Assembly (NCBI RefSeq): GCF_000373105.1
Contig: NZ_KB890413.1
Coordinates: forward strand, 131,399 to 195,398
DNA: 64,000 nucleotides
Direction of reading: 5' to 3'
DNA from: Neolewinella persica DSM 23188
GTDB taxonomy: Bacteria; Bacteroidota; Bacteroidia; Chitinophagales; Saprospiraceae
Made by a program: the position numbers and the translations under genes. Within the stretch, counting starts at the first letter, position 1, and each line of letters begins with the position of its first letter. The notes beneath the pieces are model-generated. The model worked only from the letters and a program-made list of their open reading frames with translations, did not search any database and was not told the origin of the DNA. Positions 1 to 8,400 of this stretch are shown here, piece after piece.

Positions 1-35
1 TGTCGGGGTATCTAGTTGTCCCGACAATCCGACAA
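1..35. repeat. octamer-phased inverted array (cut by window edge)
   Basis: A T(G/A)TC word recurs at 1, 9 and 17, and GACAA, its complement-type partner, recurs at 23 and 31, so both halves step by exactly 8 bp. The layout matches the arrays at 862-1204, 7394-7556 and 11794-11868. The left part is probably missing beyond the window edge. By analogy it would mark the end of an upstream gene that is not visible. Confidence 0.55.
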
Positions 36-117
36 AATAACACCAATAAGATAATAAATAAAACTTATTTAAAGTATTTGGTAATAAATTCGTATCTTTA
101 GTTACAATCCTGCTATT

Positions 118-867
118 ATGATCGAGCACATCGACGCCACAAAAGTTCTCTTCCTTGACATCGAAACCGTAAGCGGTAAACCTACCTATGATGATCTGGA
201 CGATACCTTCAAGTATCTCTGGGGCCACAAGGCTCCCAGTGTCCTCAAACGCTATGGCGAAGAGTTGACGGAGGAAGAGCTCGCCGATAGCTACATCGAC
301 AAGGCGGCTATTTTCGCCGAATTTGGTAAAATCGTCTGCATCAGCGTTGGCGCGGTGTACCGCGACAAGGACAAGCGACTAAAGATCCGGTTGAAATCCT
401 TTGCTAATCGCGATGAGAAAATTCTTCTGCAGGATTTCAGTGCGATGCTGGACCAGTACTACGGCAACATCCACAAGCAATTTATCTGTGGCCACAATAT
501 CAAGGAATTTGATGTTCCCTACATGTGCCGTCGCCTGCTGGTCAACCAGCTCCCCATGCCGAAGATGCTCGACATTGCGGGGAAGAAGCCCTGGGAAACC
601 AACCACCTCGTAGACACCCTGACCCTTTGGAAATTTGGCGACTTCAAATCCTATACCTCGCTCAAGCTATTGGCTGGCGTATTGGGCTTCCCCACTCCGA
701 AAGACGATATCGACGGTAGCCAGGTCGGCCGCGTCTTCTGGGAAGAAGACGATCTGGAGCGCATCGCAACCTACTGCGAAAAGGACGTTTTGGCGACTAC
801 GCAGTTGTTCTTCCGGTACCAGCTGAAGCCTTTGTTGGAGGATGATCAGGTGCAAGTAGCGGAGTGA
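118..867 (+). CDS. PolB-like 3'-5' exonuclease (DnaQ fold)
   Basis: Predicted 3'-5' exonuclease of the family related to the proofreading domain of DNA polymerase B (DNA_pol_B_exo2 type). All three exonuclease motifs are visible. Exo I is LFLDIET with D14 and E16. Exo II is GHNIKEFDVPY. Exo III is the YCEKDVLAT block near residue 220, with the Y-x3-D spacing. At 249 aa the protein is close to the length of stand-alone members, with no polymerase domain attached. The first ATG is used, and a TATCTTTA element about 10 bp upstream resembles a Bacteroidota -7 box. The stop codon lies inside the first repeat unit of the element at 862-1204. A role in DNA repair or nucleic acid turnover is inferred from the family; the substrate is unknown. 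Confidence 0.85.
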   Translation: MIEHIDATKVLFLDIETVSGKPTYDDLDDTFKYLWGHKAPSVLKRYGEELTEEELADSYIDKAAIFAEFGKIVCISVGAVYRDKDKRLKIRLKSFANRDEKILLQDFSAMLDQYYGNIHKQFICGHNIKEFDVPYMCRRLLVNQLPMPKMLDIAGKKPWETNHLVDTLTLWKFGDFKSYTSLKLLAGVLGFPTPKDDIDGSQVGRVFWEEDDLERIATYCEKDVLATTQLFFRYQLKPLLEDDQVQVAE

Positions 868-1204
868 GTCGCTGAGTTAGGGAGTTGGTGAGTGGCTGCC
901 GCACGGGAGTGCTCGCTCCGCTCGTTTAGGTACGATCTGTTCCTTCCACCGCTGCTCCTTAAAACCTTTCTTTGCATCCTGCGGCCCCGCCCTTATTAGT
1001 CTTGTAGTTTAGTAGTTGGTCGTCTTGTAGTGCTACCGCACATGGCTGCTCGCTGCGCTCGTTTGGTCGCGTACCATTAACTAATCCCCGATTCCATTAT
1101 TCTCTCATTCGCCAAGGCGAGCGCCCGAAGGGCGGCGAACGGCACCTGCGGTAGCCACTCACCAACTCCCTAATTCACCAACTCAGTGACTCAGTGACTC
1201 ACTA
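862..1204. repeat. MITE-like inverted-repeat element with octamer-phased ends
   Basis: This fills the whole gap between two convergent genes. GAGT occurs at 866, 874, 882 and 890; ACTC-type words occur at 1157, 1165, 1173, 1181, 1189 and 1197, so both ends step by 8 bp. Positions 874-903 and 1147-1176 are near-perfect 30-bp inverted repeats with two mismatches. Inside are a variant of the dispersed 18-bp head (972-992), a TAGT array at 997-1031, and two copies of a GCTCGCTGCGCTCG-type palindromic word (about 910 and 1047). No ORF is credible inside. The outer units overlap the stop codons of both flanking genes. Confidence 0.7.
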
Positions 1205-3331
1205 AGCCAGCACCTGATACACCACCATAGCCGAAACGTAAGCCAGCGCCGTCATGAACGTAAACTGAATGATCGGCCACTTCCAGCCGCCGGTCTCCCG
1301 TTTCGTAACGGCCAGGGTCGACATACACATCATGGCAAAGACGTAAAAAACCAGGAGGCTCCAGGAGGTCGCCTGGTTATACACCGGCTGGCCCGTACGC
1401 GGGTTAATTTCTTCGGCCATGCGGTCCCTGATGCGCAATTCATCGTCAGCACTGCCTACTGAATAGATGGTAGCCATGGTGCCAACAAACACCTCGCGGG
1501 CGGCAAAACTGGTAAACAACGCAATGCCTATTTTCCAATCATAGCCAAGCGGGCGGATGACCGGCTCGATGAATTTGCCGACGTGCCCTGCATAGCTGGC
1601 TTCCAATCTTTCACTGGCCAGCAGATTTGCGGCTTCCGCCTCATCAAGGTTCTGCTCTTCGGTGAGTTGTTGCGTAATCACCCCGGCCTCCTCCATAGCT
1701 CCCGTAGGGCCATAAGTTGACAGGGCCCATAACACGATGCTGATCAGCAAGATAATCTTGCCTGCTTCCACCATAAAGGTTTTCACCTTCTGCCAAACGG
1801 TGACCACTACGTTGCGCCAAACCGGCGTACGATAATCGGGCATTTCCAGCATCAGAAAACTGCGTTCGCTGGTTTTCAGCACCAGCTTAAACACCAGGGC
1901 CGACAACATAGCGGAGATAATCCCCAGAAAATATAAGCCGGCAAAAGCCAGTCCCTGGTAGCCAAATCCCCAAAAGGTTTCTTCGGGTACTGCAAAGCTG
2001 ATGAGGATAACGTAGACGGGGATTCGCGCGGAGCAACTCGTCAGCGGTGTCACAAGAATAGTCAGTAATCGTTCTTTCCAGTTAGCAATGGTCCGGGTAC
2101 TCATGATGGCCGGAATGGCACAAGCGTGCCCGCTGATCAGGGCCACTACGGAGCGGCCGTTGAGGCCGAAGCGCTGCATCATGCTATCAAACATGTAGGC
2201 GGCGCGGGCCATATATCCCACTTCCTCCAGAATGGAGATAAAGAGGAAAAGGATCGCGATTTGCGGTACAAAAACCAGCACGCCCCCCAGACCGGCGATT
2301 ATGCCGTCGACCAGCAGGTCCGTCAGCCAACCGGCAGCCAGGTTTTCGCGCACGGCCGTTCCCATGTGTTCAAAGAACCATTCGATCCCGTCCATTGGCA
2401 AACTCGCCCAGGCGAACAATGCCTGAAAAAGAAGGAGCATCAGGCCAACAAAAATAATTGGGCCGAAAATGCGGTGGGTGAGGATCCCGTCGGCACGGTC
2501 GCTGGCAGAGGCCTTATCTCCGGCATAGCGCACCGTGTCTTGTACGATTGGCTCGAAAGCATCGTAGCGTTCCATCGTTTCCTCTACCTGCGCACGCAGG
2601 CTGTGAAACCCGTTTTTTACCCGGGCGTTCTGCACTTTATGGCGGAGTTGTTCGGGGATATGGCGCAGCCAGCTGGCGTGATGCGTGAGTAGTAACGCGT
2701 GGTAGTCGTTGCGGGCGGGAAGTTCCTGCCGAAGGTCTGCCAGGACATCCCGGGCGAGCGCGCCCGGCTCGTAGAATGGCTCTTCGGGCCGGTAGGCCTT
2801 GGGGTTGCGCAATAAGTTCTCGATGGCCTTTTTTAGTTCCTCTACCCCACGGCCTTCCCGGGCACTTACCGGAATCACGGGCACGGCGAGCTTTTTGCTT
2901 AGTTGAGCCACATCTACCTGAAGACCGTTTTCTCCGATCATGTCGGCCATATTCAACACCAGGATCATGGGAAGATCCAAATCCCGCAACTGGGTAAAAA
3001 GCAACAGGTGCTTGTCCAGCTTGGTCACATCGGCAACGTAAAGGATGGCGTCGGGGAAAAGATCACCTTCCGGGTTGGTTAGCTCCTGCACGACGAGGCG
3101 CTCGTCGAGGCTGGTTGGGTAGCAGCTATAAGCACCCGGGAAATCGACCAATTCCACGGGGGGAAGGTCGCCGATCTTCAGAATACCTGACTTCTTTTCC
3201 ACCGTTACGCCAGGGAAATTACCAATGCGCTGCCGCAGACCGGTCAGGAGGTTAAAAAGTGAGGATTTTCCGCTGTTGGGGTTACCGACCAGTCCGACGA
3301 CCGGCGCAGCATTTATTTGATCATTATGCAT
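1202..3331 (-). CDS. feoB: ferrous iron transport protein B
   Basis: Inner-membrane Fe(II) transporter with an N-terminal G domain. G1 is GNPNSGKS at residues 16-23. The NFPGVTVEKKSG switch region, the DFPGAYS G3 motif and the LNMADM G4 motif follow in order. After a helical spacer (about 170-270) come the Gate and Nucleos_tra/FeoB-C type membrane segments, including the conserved TSCSARIPVYVI stretch that lines the iron path. The 709-aa length is somewhat shorter than the E. coli protein but normal for the phylum. It overlaps feoA by 19 bp, so the two genes are probably translationally coupled. No FeoC-like gene is present. No Fur box was identified by eye. Confidence 0.95.
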   Translation of the reverse strand: MHNDQINAAPVVGLVGNPNSGKSSLFNLLTGLRQRIGNFPGVTVEKKSGILKIGDLPPVELVDFPGAYSCYPTSLDERLVVQELTNPEGDLFPDAILYVADVTKLDKHLLLFTQLRDLDLPMILVLNMADMIGENGLQVDVAQLSKKLAVPVIPVSAREGRGVEELKKAIENLLRNPKAYRPEEPFYEPGALARDVLADLRQELPARNDYHALLLTHHASWLRHIPEQLRHKVQNARVKNGFHSLRAQVEETMERYDAFEPIVQDTVRYAGDKASASDRADGILTHRIFGPIIFVGLMLLLFQALFAWASLPMDGIEWFFEHMGTAVRENLAAGWLTDLLVDGIIAGLGGVLVFVPQIAILFLFISILEEVGYMARAAYMFDSMMQRFGLNGRSVVALISGHACAIPAIMSTRTIANWKERLLTILVTPLTSCSARIPVYVILISFAVPEETFWGFGYQGLAFAGLYFLGIISAMLSALVFKLVLKTSERSFLMLEMPDYRTPVWRNVVVTVWQKVKTFMVEAGKIILLISIVLWALSTYGPTGAMEEAGVITQQLTEEQNLDEAEAANLLASERLEASYAGHVGKFIEPVIRPLGYDWKIGIALFTSFAAREVFVGTMATIYSVGSADDELRIRDRMAEEINPRTGQPVYNQATSWSLLVFYVFAMMCMSTLAVTKRETGGWKWPIIQFTFMTALAYVSAMVVYQVLA

Positions 3332-3546
3332 GCGAGCTCTTGCTTGCGGAGGGCCACACAGTGGCGGTCAATTTTCACGTACCAGCTGCCACCAAAGGGG
3401 CCTTTACGCACAATGCGCAAACGAGAGCCCGGGCGCACACCAATATCCAGCAGTTTTCCCGCCAGATTCTCGTTCGTGAACCGATCAATGGTACCGGACA
3501 TTCCGGCGACGAAGTTGGAAGCTGCAGTACTGCGAATAAATGGCAT
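3313..3546 (-). CDS. feoA: FeoA-family SH3-like iron transport accessory protein
   Basis: A 77-residue stand-alone FeoA with the family pattern: a LLDIGVRPGSRLRIV core followed by the GSWYVKIDRHCVALRKQEL segment that forms the small SH3-like barrel. FeoA is a cytoplasmic protein thought to support FeoB activity. The gene is upstream of feoB on the same strand and its end overlaps the feoB start, giving the order feoA-feoB. The intergenic side (3547 onward) would carry the promoter, but no clear TAnnTTTG box was found close to the start. Confidence 0.9.
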   Translation of the reverse strand: MPFIRSTAASNFVAGMSGTIDRFTNENLAGKLLDIGVRPGSRLRIVRKGPFGGSWYVKIDRHCVALRKQELACIMIK

Positions 3547-3639
3547 GGCTTGCTATTTAGCTGGTTCGACTAAAGATTGCAAATATAGGGAGGATTCGCC
3601 TATTTTGAGGTGGTCTAAATAAAAAATGACGAACTTCTG

Positions 3640-3754
3640 GCAAGAAGTAAAGAGATAAAAGGGAGAAGGGGGAAAGGAATAACCTTGATGTTTACCTCTC
3701 CTTTCTTCCTTTTCCCTTTCGTCCCTTTTTCAGGGCGCGGCCGCAGGTGCAGGG
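3640..3754. repeat. octamer-phased purine/pyrimidine inverted array plus head copy
   Basis: The left arm is purine-rich (about 3644-3680) and the right arm pyrimidine-rich (about 3695-3731). Each reads in 8-bp steps (AAAGAGAT, AAAAGGGA, then GAAGGGGG; on the other side CTCTCCTT, TCTTCCTT, TTCCCTTT). The arms are roughly complementary. An exact copy of the 18-bp head lies at 3734-3751 on the minus strand, directly against the array. The rest of the gap (3755-3854) holds only GC-rich short hairpins such as GGGCTTGAAGCCC and a partial head-like CCTGCGGCCCCG at 3831. Confidence 0.7.
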
Positions 3755-3854
3755 AACGGTTGAGGGCTTGAAGCCCGGGCAAGGGAGTGAGCGGTTTTGA
3801 CCGGTGTAACGCCGTGCCGCGCTCCGAGAGCCTGCGGCCCCGTTCGCGGTCGTA

Positions 3855-5369
3855 CTACAGGTCCTCAATCGGAAGGCGCTCCCCCCGCACCGTCAACAAC
3901 TTGCACCTCCCGTCGGTAAACTCCTGATCCATCGTATACCGATCAAACATATACTCCCAGGTTTTGGTGTGGCACACCACTACGCGTTCTCCGACGGAGA
4001 AGGCGGCATCGGCGGGTTGTTCGGTTACCACCAGCGGCGGGCGAAGCCGGCGCATCCGCTTGAGGGAGATGTCCTTACCCCGGCCTTTTTCACGTTCGAC
4101 GTAAAAGCGGGCGTTGGGGTGGTAGTCGTCGATCAGAACAGTGTACGGCGCCTTCACCAAATCACCCCGCCGCATGAAGGTTCGGAAGCCAGCTTTCCGG
4201 AGGGATGTTTCCTGATAATCCCTGGGATTCATGATTCGGTGCGAGATCAATACCATCGGAGCAATGAACAGACCGGCGAGCAGCGTAACAGCGACGAGTT
4301 TGCCTCTGGTGCTCCCGATCTTTTGCGCAAGCAGATCGGCCAAATGAAACATACCTGCGCCGACCAGCATACCCACCAATGGCAGCACCGGGTTTTTGTA
4401 CCAGTACAATTTGGTTGCGGCCGAGGAGATAATGACGAGGAAAACCGCTGCCGCAATGGCCAGCAGCGCCGCAGGGCGGCGTAATTCTTTATTGGTAAGC
4501 AGATAAACCAGTGCTGGCAGGAGTAATGGAATCAGGTATCCAAAAGCCCGGTCGGCAAATAGGGTTTGCAGGTAAAAGTAGAAGGGTCCCTGGTGGCTTT
4601 CATTGACGTCGTTGAACCTTCCACCCAGTTCATTATCCTTAACCAGATCGAGGTACCCGGGGTCCACCGTCTCCCGGAGGAAGTAGTATCCGACGACCAA
4701 AGCGATCGCTCCTCCGACAATACCATACAGGCCGGGGTGCAACAGTTTTCGCCGGGCTGCGCCGTCAACTAAGAACCAAAGCCCGATACCTGGCAGCAGG
4801 AAACCTCCAGCGACCCCCTTCGTCATTCCCCCCATAAAAACAGCAAGGCCAGCTAGCCACAACCATTTGATTTGATCGGTTTTCACCCAGCGGAATAAAA
4901 AAATGAGTTGTGCGGTTAGGAAAAGCACCAGGAGGGCGTCGAAATCTCCGGTGCGCGCGCCGTGGTTCCCCATATACTCCCAGTTGGAGAGCACTGCCAG
5001 CGCACCGAGTGCTCCGGCAAGGGGGCTGCCCCAATCCTTTTTCCCCCACCAGGTAAGGAGGAAACACAAAGCCAGGGTAGCCAGCGCGGAGGGCAACCGG
5101 ACGGCCAACTCCCCTACCCCGACAATCTTCATCCATGCCGCCTGACTCCAGACCAGCAGCGGCGGTTTAGTCCCCCAGTGGTCCGGTTCTCCGTAGTACG
5201 GCGGTGTGAGCAAAGAAGGGGCGTCTCCACGGGCCAACTCCAGGGCACTGACGGCCCTGCGGGCCTCGTCATAAATCTCCAGTTGCGGATCGTCCAGCAA
5301 TGTAAAGATCACAAAGCCGAAATAGGCAAAGAGGAGTCCCAGCAGGATGTTTGGTAAGCGATTCGGCAT
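3855..5369 (-). CDS. GT39/ArnT-type membrane glycosyltransferase
   Basis: Integral membrane glycosyltransferase of the PMT/ArnT superfamily (PMT_2 domain), which transfers sugars from lipid-linked donors on the outer face of the inner membrane. The N-terminal helix is followed by the LEIYDEARRA segment, whose D-E pair matches the catalytic acidic motif in the first periplasmic loop. KPPLLVW then matches the ArnT KPPL motif. At least ten hydrophobic segments follow up to about residue 380, and then a soluble C-terminal domain of about 120 residues with a PYTVLIDDYHPNARFYVER stretch. The acceptor (protein, lipid A or another lipid) cannot be told from sequence. A TACCTTTG box lies 8-15 bp upstream of the ATG. 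Confidence 0.85.
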   Translation of the reverse strand: MPNRLPNILLGLLFAYFGFVIFTLLDDPQLEIYDEARRAVSALELARGDAPSLLTPPYYGEPDHWGTKPPLLVWSQAAWMKIVGVGELAVRLPSALATLALCFLLTWWGKKDWGSPLAGALGALAVLSNWEYMGNHGARTGDFDALLVLFLTAQLIFLFRWVKTDQIKWLWLAGLAVFMGGMTKGVAGGFLLPGIGLWFLVDGAARRKLLHPGLYGIVGGAIALVVGYYFLRETVDPGYLDLVKDNELGGRFNDVNESHQGPFYFYLQTLFADRAFGYLIPLLLPALVYLLTNKELRRPAALLAIAAAVFLVIISSAATKLYWYKNPVLPLVGMLVGAGMFHLADLLAQKIGSTRGKLVAVTLLAGLFIAPMVLISHRIMNPRDYQETSLRKAGFRTFMRRGDLVKAPYTVLIDDYHPNARFYVEREKGRGKDISLKRMRRLRPPLVVTEQPADAAFSVGERVVVCHTKTWEYMFDRYTMDQEFTDGRCKLLTVRGERLPIEDL

Positions 5370-5376
5370 ACTGGGG

Positions 5377-5384
5377 CAAAGGTA
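5377..5384 (-). promoter_or_regulatory. TAnnTTTG -7 promoter element
   Basis: On the minus strand this reads TACCTTTG, an exact match to the Bacteroidota -7 consensus TAnnTTTG. It lies only 8 bp from the glycosyltransferase start codon, so the transcript would be leaderless or nearly so. No convincing -33 TTG partner was identified. Confidence 0.4.
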
Positions 5385-5586
5385 AGTTGTTGTTCGGGCA
5401 TATCATCGGGCCAGGTCTAAGCTTCTGGGCACGGCGGTTCGAATTATAGTGATTGTCCCTGATTTTATCTAAGCGACGGGATCTCAAACAATTTTTCTTA
5501 TCGCAATTATCCTGGATCTTACCTCCGGCCCACACCTAAACCGCTGTAAAAAACGTTAGCTTTACATCCCCCCAGAATTATACCAT

Positions 5587-7389
5587 ATGCGTTGGCTTTT
5601 ACTATCTCTTTTCCTCTCATTTACTACTTTGCTCACCGCTCAGAACAACCAGCTGGCGCAGCAATACTATCTCGACGGTGAATATGAGAAATCAGCGGAA
5701 CTCTATCTGGACCTGGCCAAAGAGAAGCCAGGCAACAGTTTCTATTTTGACCGTTACGTAACCAGCCTGCTGAAATTGCAACGGTTTGACGAAGCAGAAG
5801 ATGCGCTTAAAAAGCAGCTTCGTAAGCGCCCTGAAGAGGTGGCGTTATACGTTAAATATGGTCAGCTGCTGGAGGAAAAATTTGATGAAGCCGGGGCCAA
5901 AAAGCAATACCTCAAGGCCGTCGAAGAACTGCCATCCGACCAGTACCGCATTACTCAGCTGGCCAATGCCTTTATCGGAATGACGAAGTACGAGTATGCC
6001 ATAGCGGTGTATGAGAAGGGCGGTAAACTGCTTAAGAAAGAAGGATTGTTTAGTTATAATCTCGGTGACCTCTACCGTCGCAAAGGTGACGTGGAGCCGA
6101 TGATCAGCAACTACCTCGATGCGCTGAAAGCCCAACCAAAGCGGGAACGGCAGATCAAGTCCTACTTCCAGCGCTACCTCGATGAGGAGAGCTTGCTTGA
6201 AGCTCAGAAGCAGCTTTATGCCCGCATCCAGGAGGGAGACGACAAAGATCCGACTTACCCGGAAATGCTGGCCTGGGTTTTCATTCAACGAAAAGATTAT
6301 AAAGCAGCCTTGCGCCAGGCCCGCGCCCTGGACCGGCGACTGGACGAGAGCGGCGAACGCGTTCTACAAATTGGTCGGATGGCAGCCAACGCCAAAGATT
6401 ACGAAACGGCCATTAGTGCCTTCGATTATATTACGGACAATAAAAGTCCTGCCGATGTTTTCTATCTCGAGGCTAAGCGGGAAGGCTTGCTGACCCGTCG
6501 CCGGGCCATCACCGACGGTTATAACTATACGCGCGAAGACCTCATCATCCTGGAAACGGCTTACGAAGAGTTTCTAACTGAATTCGGCACCAACCCGGCA
6601 TCTGCTCGCATTGCCATTCAGTTGGCAGAACTGGAAGCGCTTTACCTCAACAATCTCGATAAAGCCGTAAGCATTCTTGACAATGTAGTAAAAACTCCAG
6701 GCGTACCGGATGACATTCAGGCGCGGGCCAAAATTGCCCTCGCTGATTACTACCTGATGCAGGGGGAGATTTGGGAATCCACCCTTTTGTACTCTCAGGT
6801 CGACAAAAAATTCAAGGAAGATATTCTCGGCCACGAAGCCCGCTTTCGCAACGCCCGGCTTAGCTACTTCCGGGGAGATTTTGACTGGGCGCAGTCTCAG
6901 TTTGACGTACTCAAAGCTTCCACTTCCCGCCTCATTGCGAATGACGCACTTGACCTTTCGGTATTTATCATTGACAACCTCGGGCTTGATACCAGCGCCC
7001 TTGCGCTACAGACTTATGCCGATGCGGAGCTGTTGGTATTCCAGAATCGCTACGACGAAGCCTTTGCTAAACTGGACAAGCTTAAAGTAGAATTTCCGGG
7101 CCATGAGCTGGAAGATGACATTGTGTACCTGAAGGCGCGTAGCTTCGTCAAACTTCGTCGTTACGACGAAGCCCTGGTCGCCTACCAGTCTATCCTCGAC
7201 AACTTCCCGGAGAGTATTCGCCTGGATAACAGCTTGTGGGCATTGGCCGGTCTTTATGAGAACCAACTTGGCGACAAAGCCAAGGCCCAGGAACTCTATG
7301 AGACGCTGTTTATCGACTACAGCGGCAGCATACTGGCGGTAGAGGCTCGGAAAAAATACCGGGAGCTACGGGGGGATGCGGTACAGTAA
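5587..7389 (+). CDS. exported tetratricopeptide repeat protein
   Basis: A 600-residue protein that begins with a clear signal peptide (MRWLLLSLFLSFTTLLTAQ) and is then almost wholly alpha-helical TPR repeats. Recognisable repeats include LAQQYYLDGEYEKSAELYLD near residue 25, VALYVKYGQLLEEKFDEAG near 80, YEYAIAVYEKGGKLL near 140, and FVKLRRYDEALVAYQSILD near 520. It probably acts as a periplasmic or outer-membrane-associated scaffold. Similar TPR proteins in the phylum support gliding, secretion or cell-envelope complexes, but nothing here fixes the partner. It is divergent from the glycosyltransferase. An octamer-phased array begins 5 bp after its stop codon. Confidence 0.8.
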   Translation: MRWLLLSLFLSFTTLLTAQNNQLAQQYYLDGEYEKSAELYLDLAKEKPGNSFYFDRYVTSLLKLQRFDEAEDALKKQLRKRPEEVALYVKYGQLLEEKFDEAGAKKQYLKAVEELPSDQYRITQLANAFIGMTKYEYAIAVYEKGGKLLKKEGLFSYNLGDLYRRKGDVEPMISNYLDALKAQPKRERQIKSYFQRYLDEESLLEAQKQLYARIQEGDDKDPTYPEMLAWVFIQRKDYKAALRQARALDRRLDESGERVLQIGRMAANAKDYETAISAFDYITDNKSPADVFYLEAKREGLLTRRRAITDGYNYTREDLIILETAYEEFLTEFGTNPASARIAIQLAELEALYLNNLDKAVSILDNVVKTPGVPDDIQARAKIALADYYLMQGEIWESTLLYSQVDKKFKEDILGHEARFRNARLSYFRGDFDWAQSQFDVLKASTSRLIANDALDLSVFIIDNLGLDTSALALQTYADAELLVFQNRYDEAFAKLDKLKVEFPGHELEDDIVYLKARSFVKLRRYDEALVAYQSILDNFPESIRLDNSLWALAGLYENQLGDKAKAQELYETLFIDYSGSILAVEARKKYRELRGDAVQ

Positions 7390-7393
7390 GAGC

Positions 7394-7556
7394 GTCAAGC
7401 AGTCAGGGCGTCAGACAATCCAGTGGGGATGCTCGCTGCGCTCTTGCGGGTATATCTTTTAAGCCGGGAAAAGTATTATTTTGAGCTCCGGGCGTACAAG
7501 CGCAGCTAGCTTCGGACACGGCCCTATTTGACTCCCCGACTCTTTGACTACGTGAC
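7394..7556. repeat. octamer-phased GTCA/TGAC inverted array
   Basis: GTCA lies at 7394, 7402 and 7410. (T/C)GAC, its complement, lies at 7529, 7537, 7545 and 7553. Both halves are in exact 8-bp steps. Between them is a GCTCGCTGCGCTC word (about 7431) shared with the element at 862-1204, and otherwise unremarkable sequence. The array starts 5 bp after the TPR gene stop codon. Confidence 0.65.
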
Positions 7557-7681
7557 TTTTAAGCTAAGGAACGGTGGTGTTTCGGATGGTAACGTAAAGA
7601 ACGATCCGGTAGCGTACACTTAACAATCGTTTAAATACGTTACCTTTCCGCCTATTATTTACCCATCACTTATAAGAACCC

Positions 7682-8332
7682 ATGTCATCCTTCAGAGAAC
7701 AGCTGCTAACCGACGTTAGCGGGCTTTGCCAACGGCTCTATGAGTCCCGCCTGGCAGTAGTCCGTACGCAACAGCTGGTTAGTGACGATTCTAAGCAAGA
7801 TATACTATTGCTTATTCTCCAACTTAACCAGCTGCGGGAATTGGATCCATTTCCTAAAGAAACGGAAGTAGACCTGGCCCCATTGAAAAAATTAAAAGCG
7901 GACATTGCTGCGGAAGACAGTGACCAGCAAGCCATTCAGGACGCACTCATGGATTGGGCGAAAAACGTTCACACTACCAGCGCGACCTCAGTCGCCGCTG
8001 AAAGAAGTCCGGAGGCTCCGTCCCCCATCAACCAACGGATGATCGACGACCTGAGTGTTCTACGATCTACCATTGATAAAACCAGGCTACGGTTGTTGCG
8101 TAATCATGACACATACGACAAGGACGAATACGTTGCTGCCCGCAATTCCTTCACCCTGGCGCGCGCCGTGTACCAAGAGCGATTGCTACTGAACCAGATC
8201 ACTGCCACCAATGCGGAGGCTGCGCGGATGGAACAAGTCATTACCCCGGCCATTGATCAGGCAACGGGGGCTACGTTCCCGCAAACGATTCAGGCGGGCG
8301 CTGATTTCATGAGTGATAAGATTTTTGTTTAG
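7682..8332 (+). CDS. hypothetical protein (helical, 216 aa)
   Basis: I do not recognise this protein. It is predicted to be soluble and mostly alpha-helical, with no signal peptide or membrane segment. It has two charged helical blocks (about 10-90 and 115-185) joined by an S/A/P-rich linker around residues 95-115. The composition (TRLRLLRNHDTYDKDEY, ARAVYQERLLLNQI) suggests coiled-coil packing. It lies 68 bp upstream of the 1128-aa gene on the same strand, so the two may be co-transcribed. A TACCTTTC element about 40 bp upstream of the start resembles a -7 box. Function unknown. Confidence 0.65.
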   Translation: MSSFREQLLTDVSGLCQRLYESRLAVVRTQQLVSDDSKQDILLLILQLNQLRELDPFPKETEVDLAPLKKLKADIAAEDSDQQAIQDALMDWAKNVHTTSATSVAAERSPEAPSPINQRMIDDLSVLRSTIDKTRLRLLRNHDTYDKDEYVAARNSFTLARAVYQERLLLNQITATNAEAARMEQVITPAIDQATGATFPQTIQAGADFMSDKIFV

Positions 8333-8400
8333 TTGTACGAAGAGAGCTTTTAGAGATTTATCTACCTACCAATCCCATCCACAGTATTATTGATTCCACT

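Noticed and set aside
910-1065. GCTCGCTGCGCTCG words as a separate mobile repeat
   Set aside because: Short palindromic words of this kind are common in bacterial genomes; reported only as parts of the arrays at 862-1204 and 7394-7556.
2126-2692. 188-aa open frame antisense to feoB
   Set aside because: A shadow of the conserved FeoB frame; no start context or family pattern.
3831-3842. CCTGCGGCCCCG as another head copy
   Set aside because: Only 12 bp match, and the flanks differ; kept out of the copy count.
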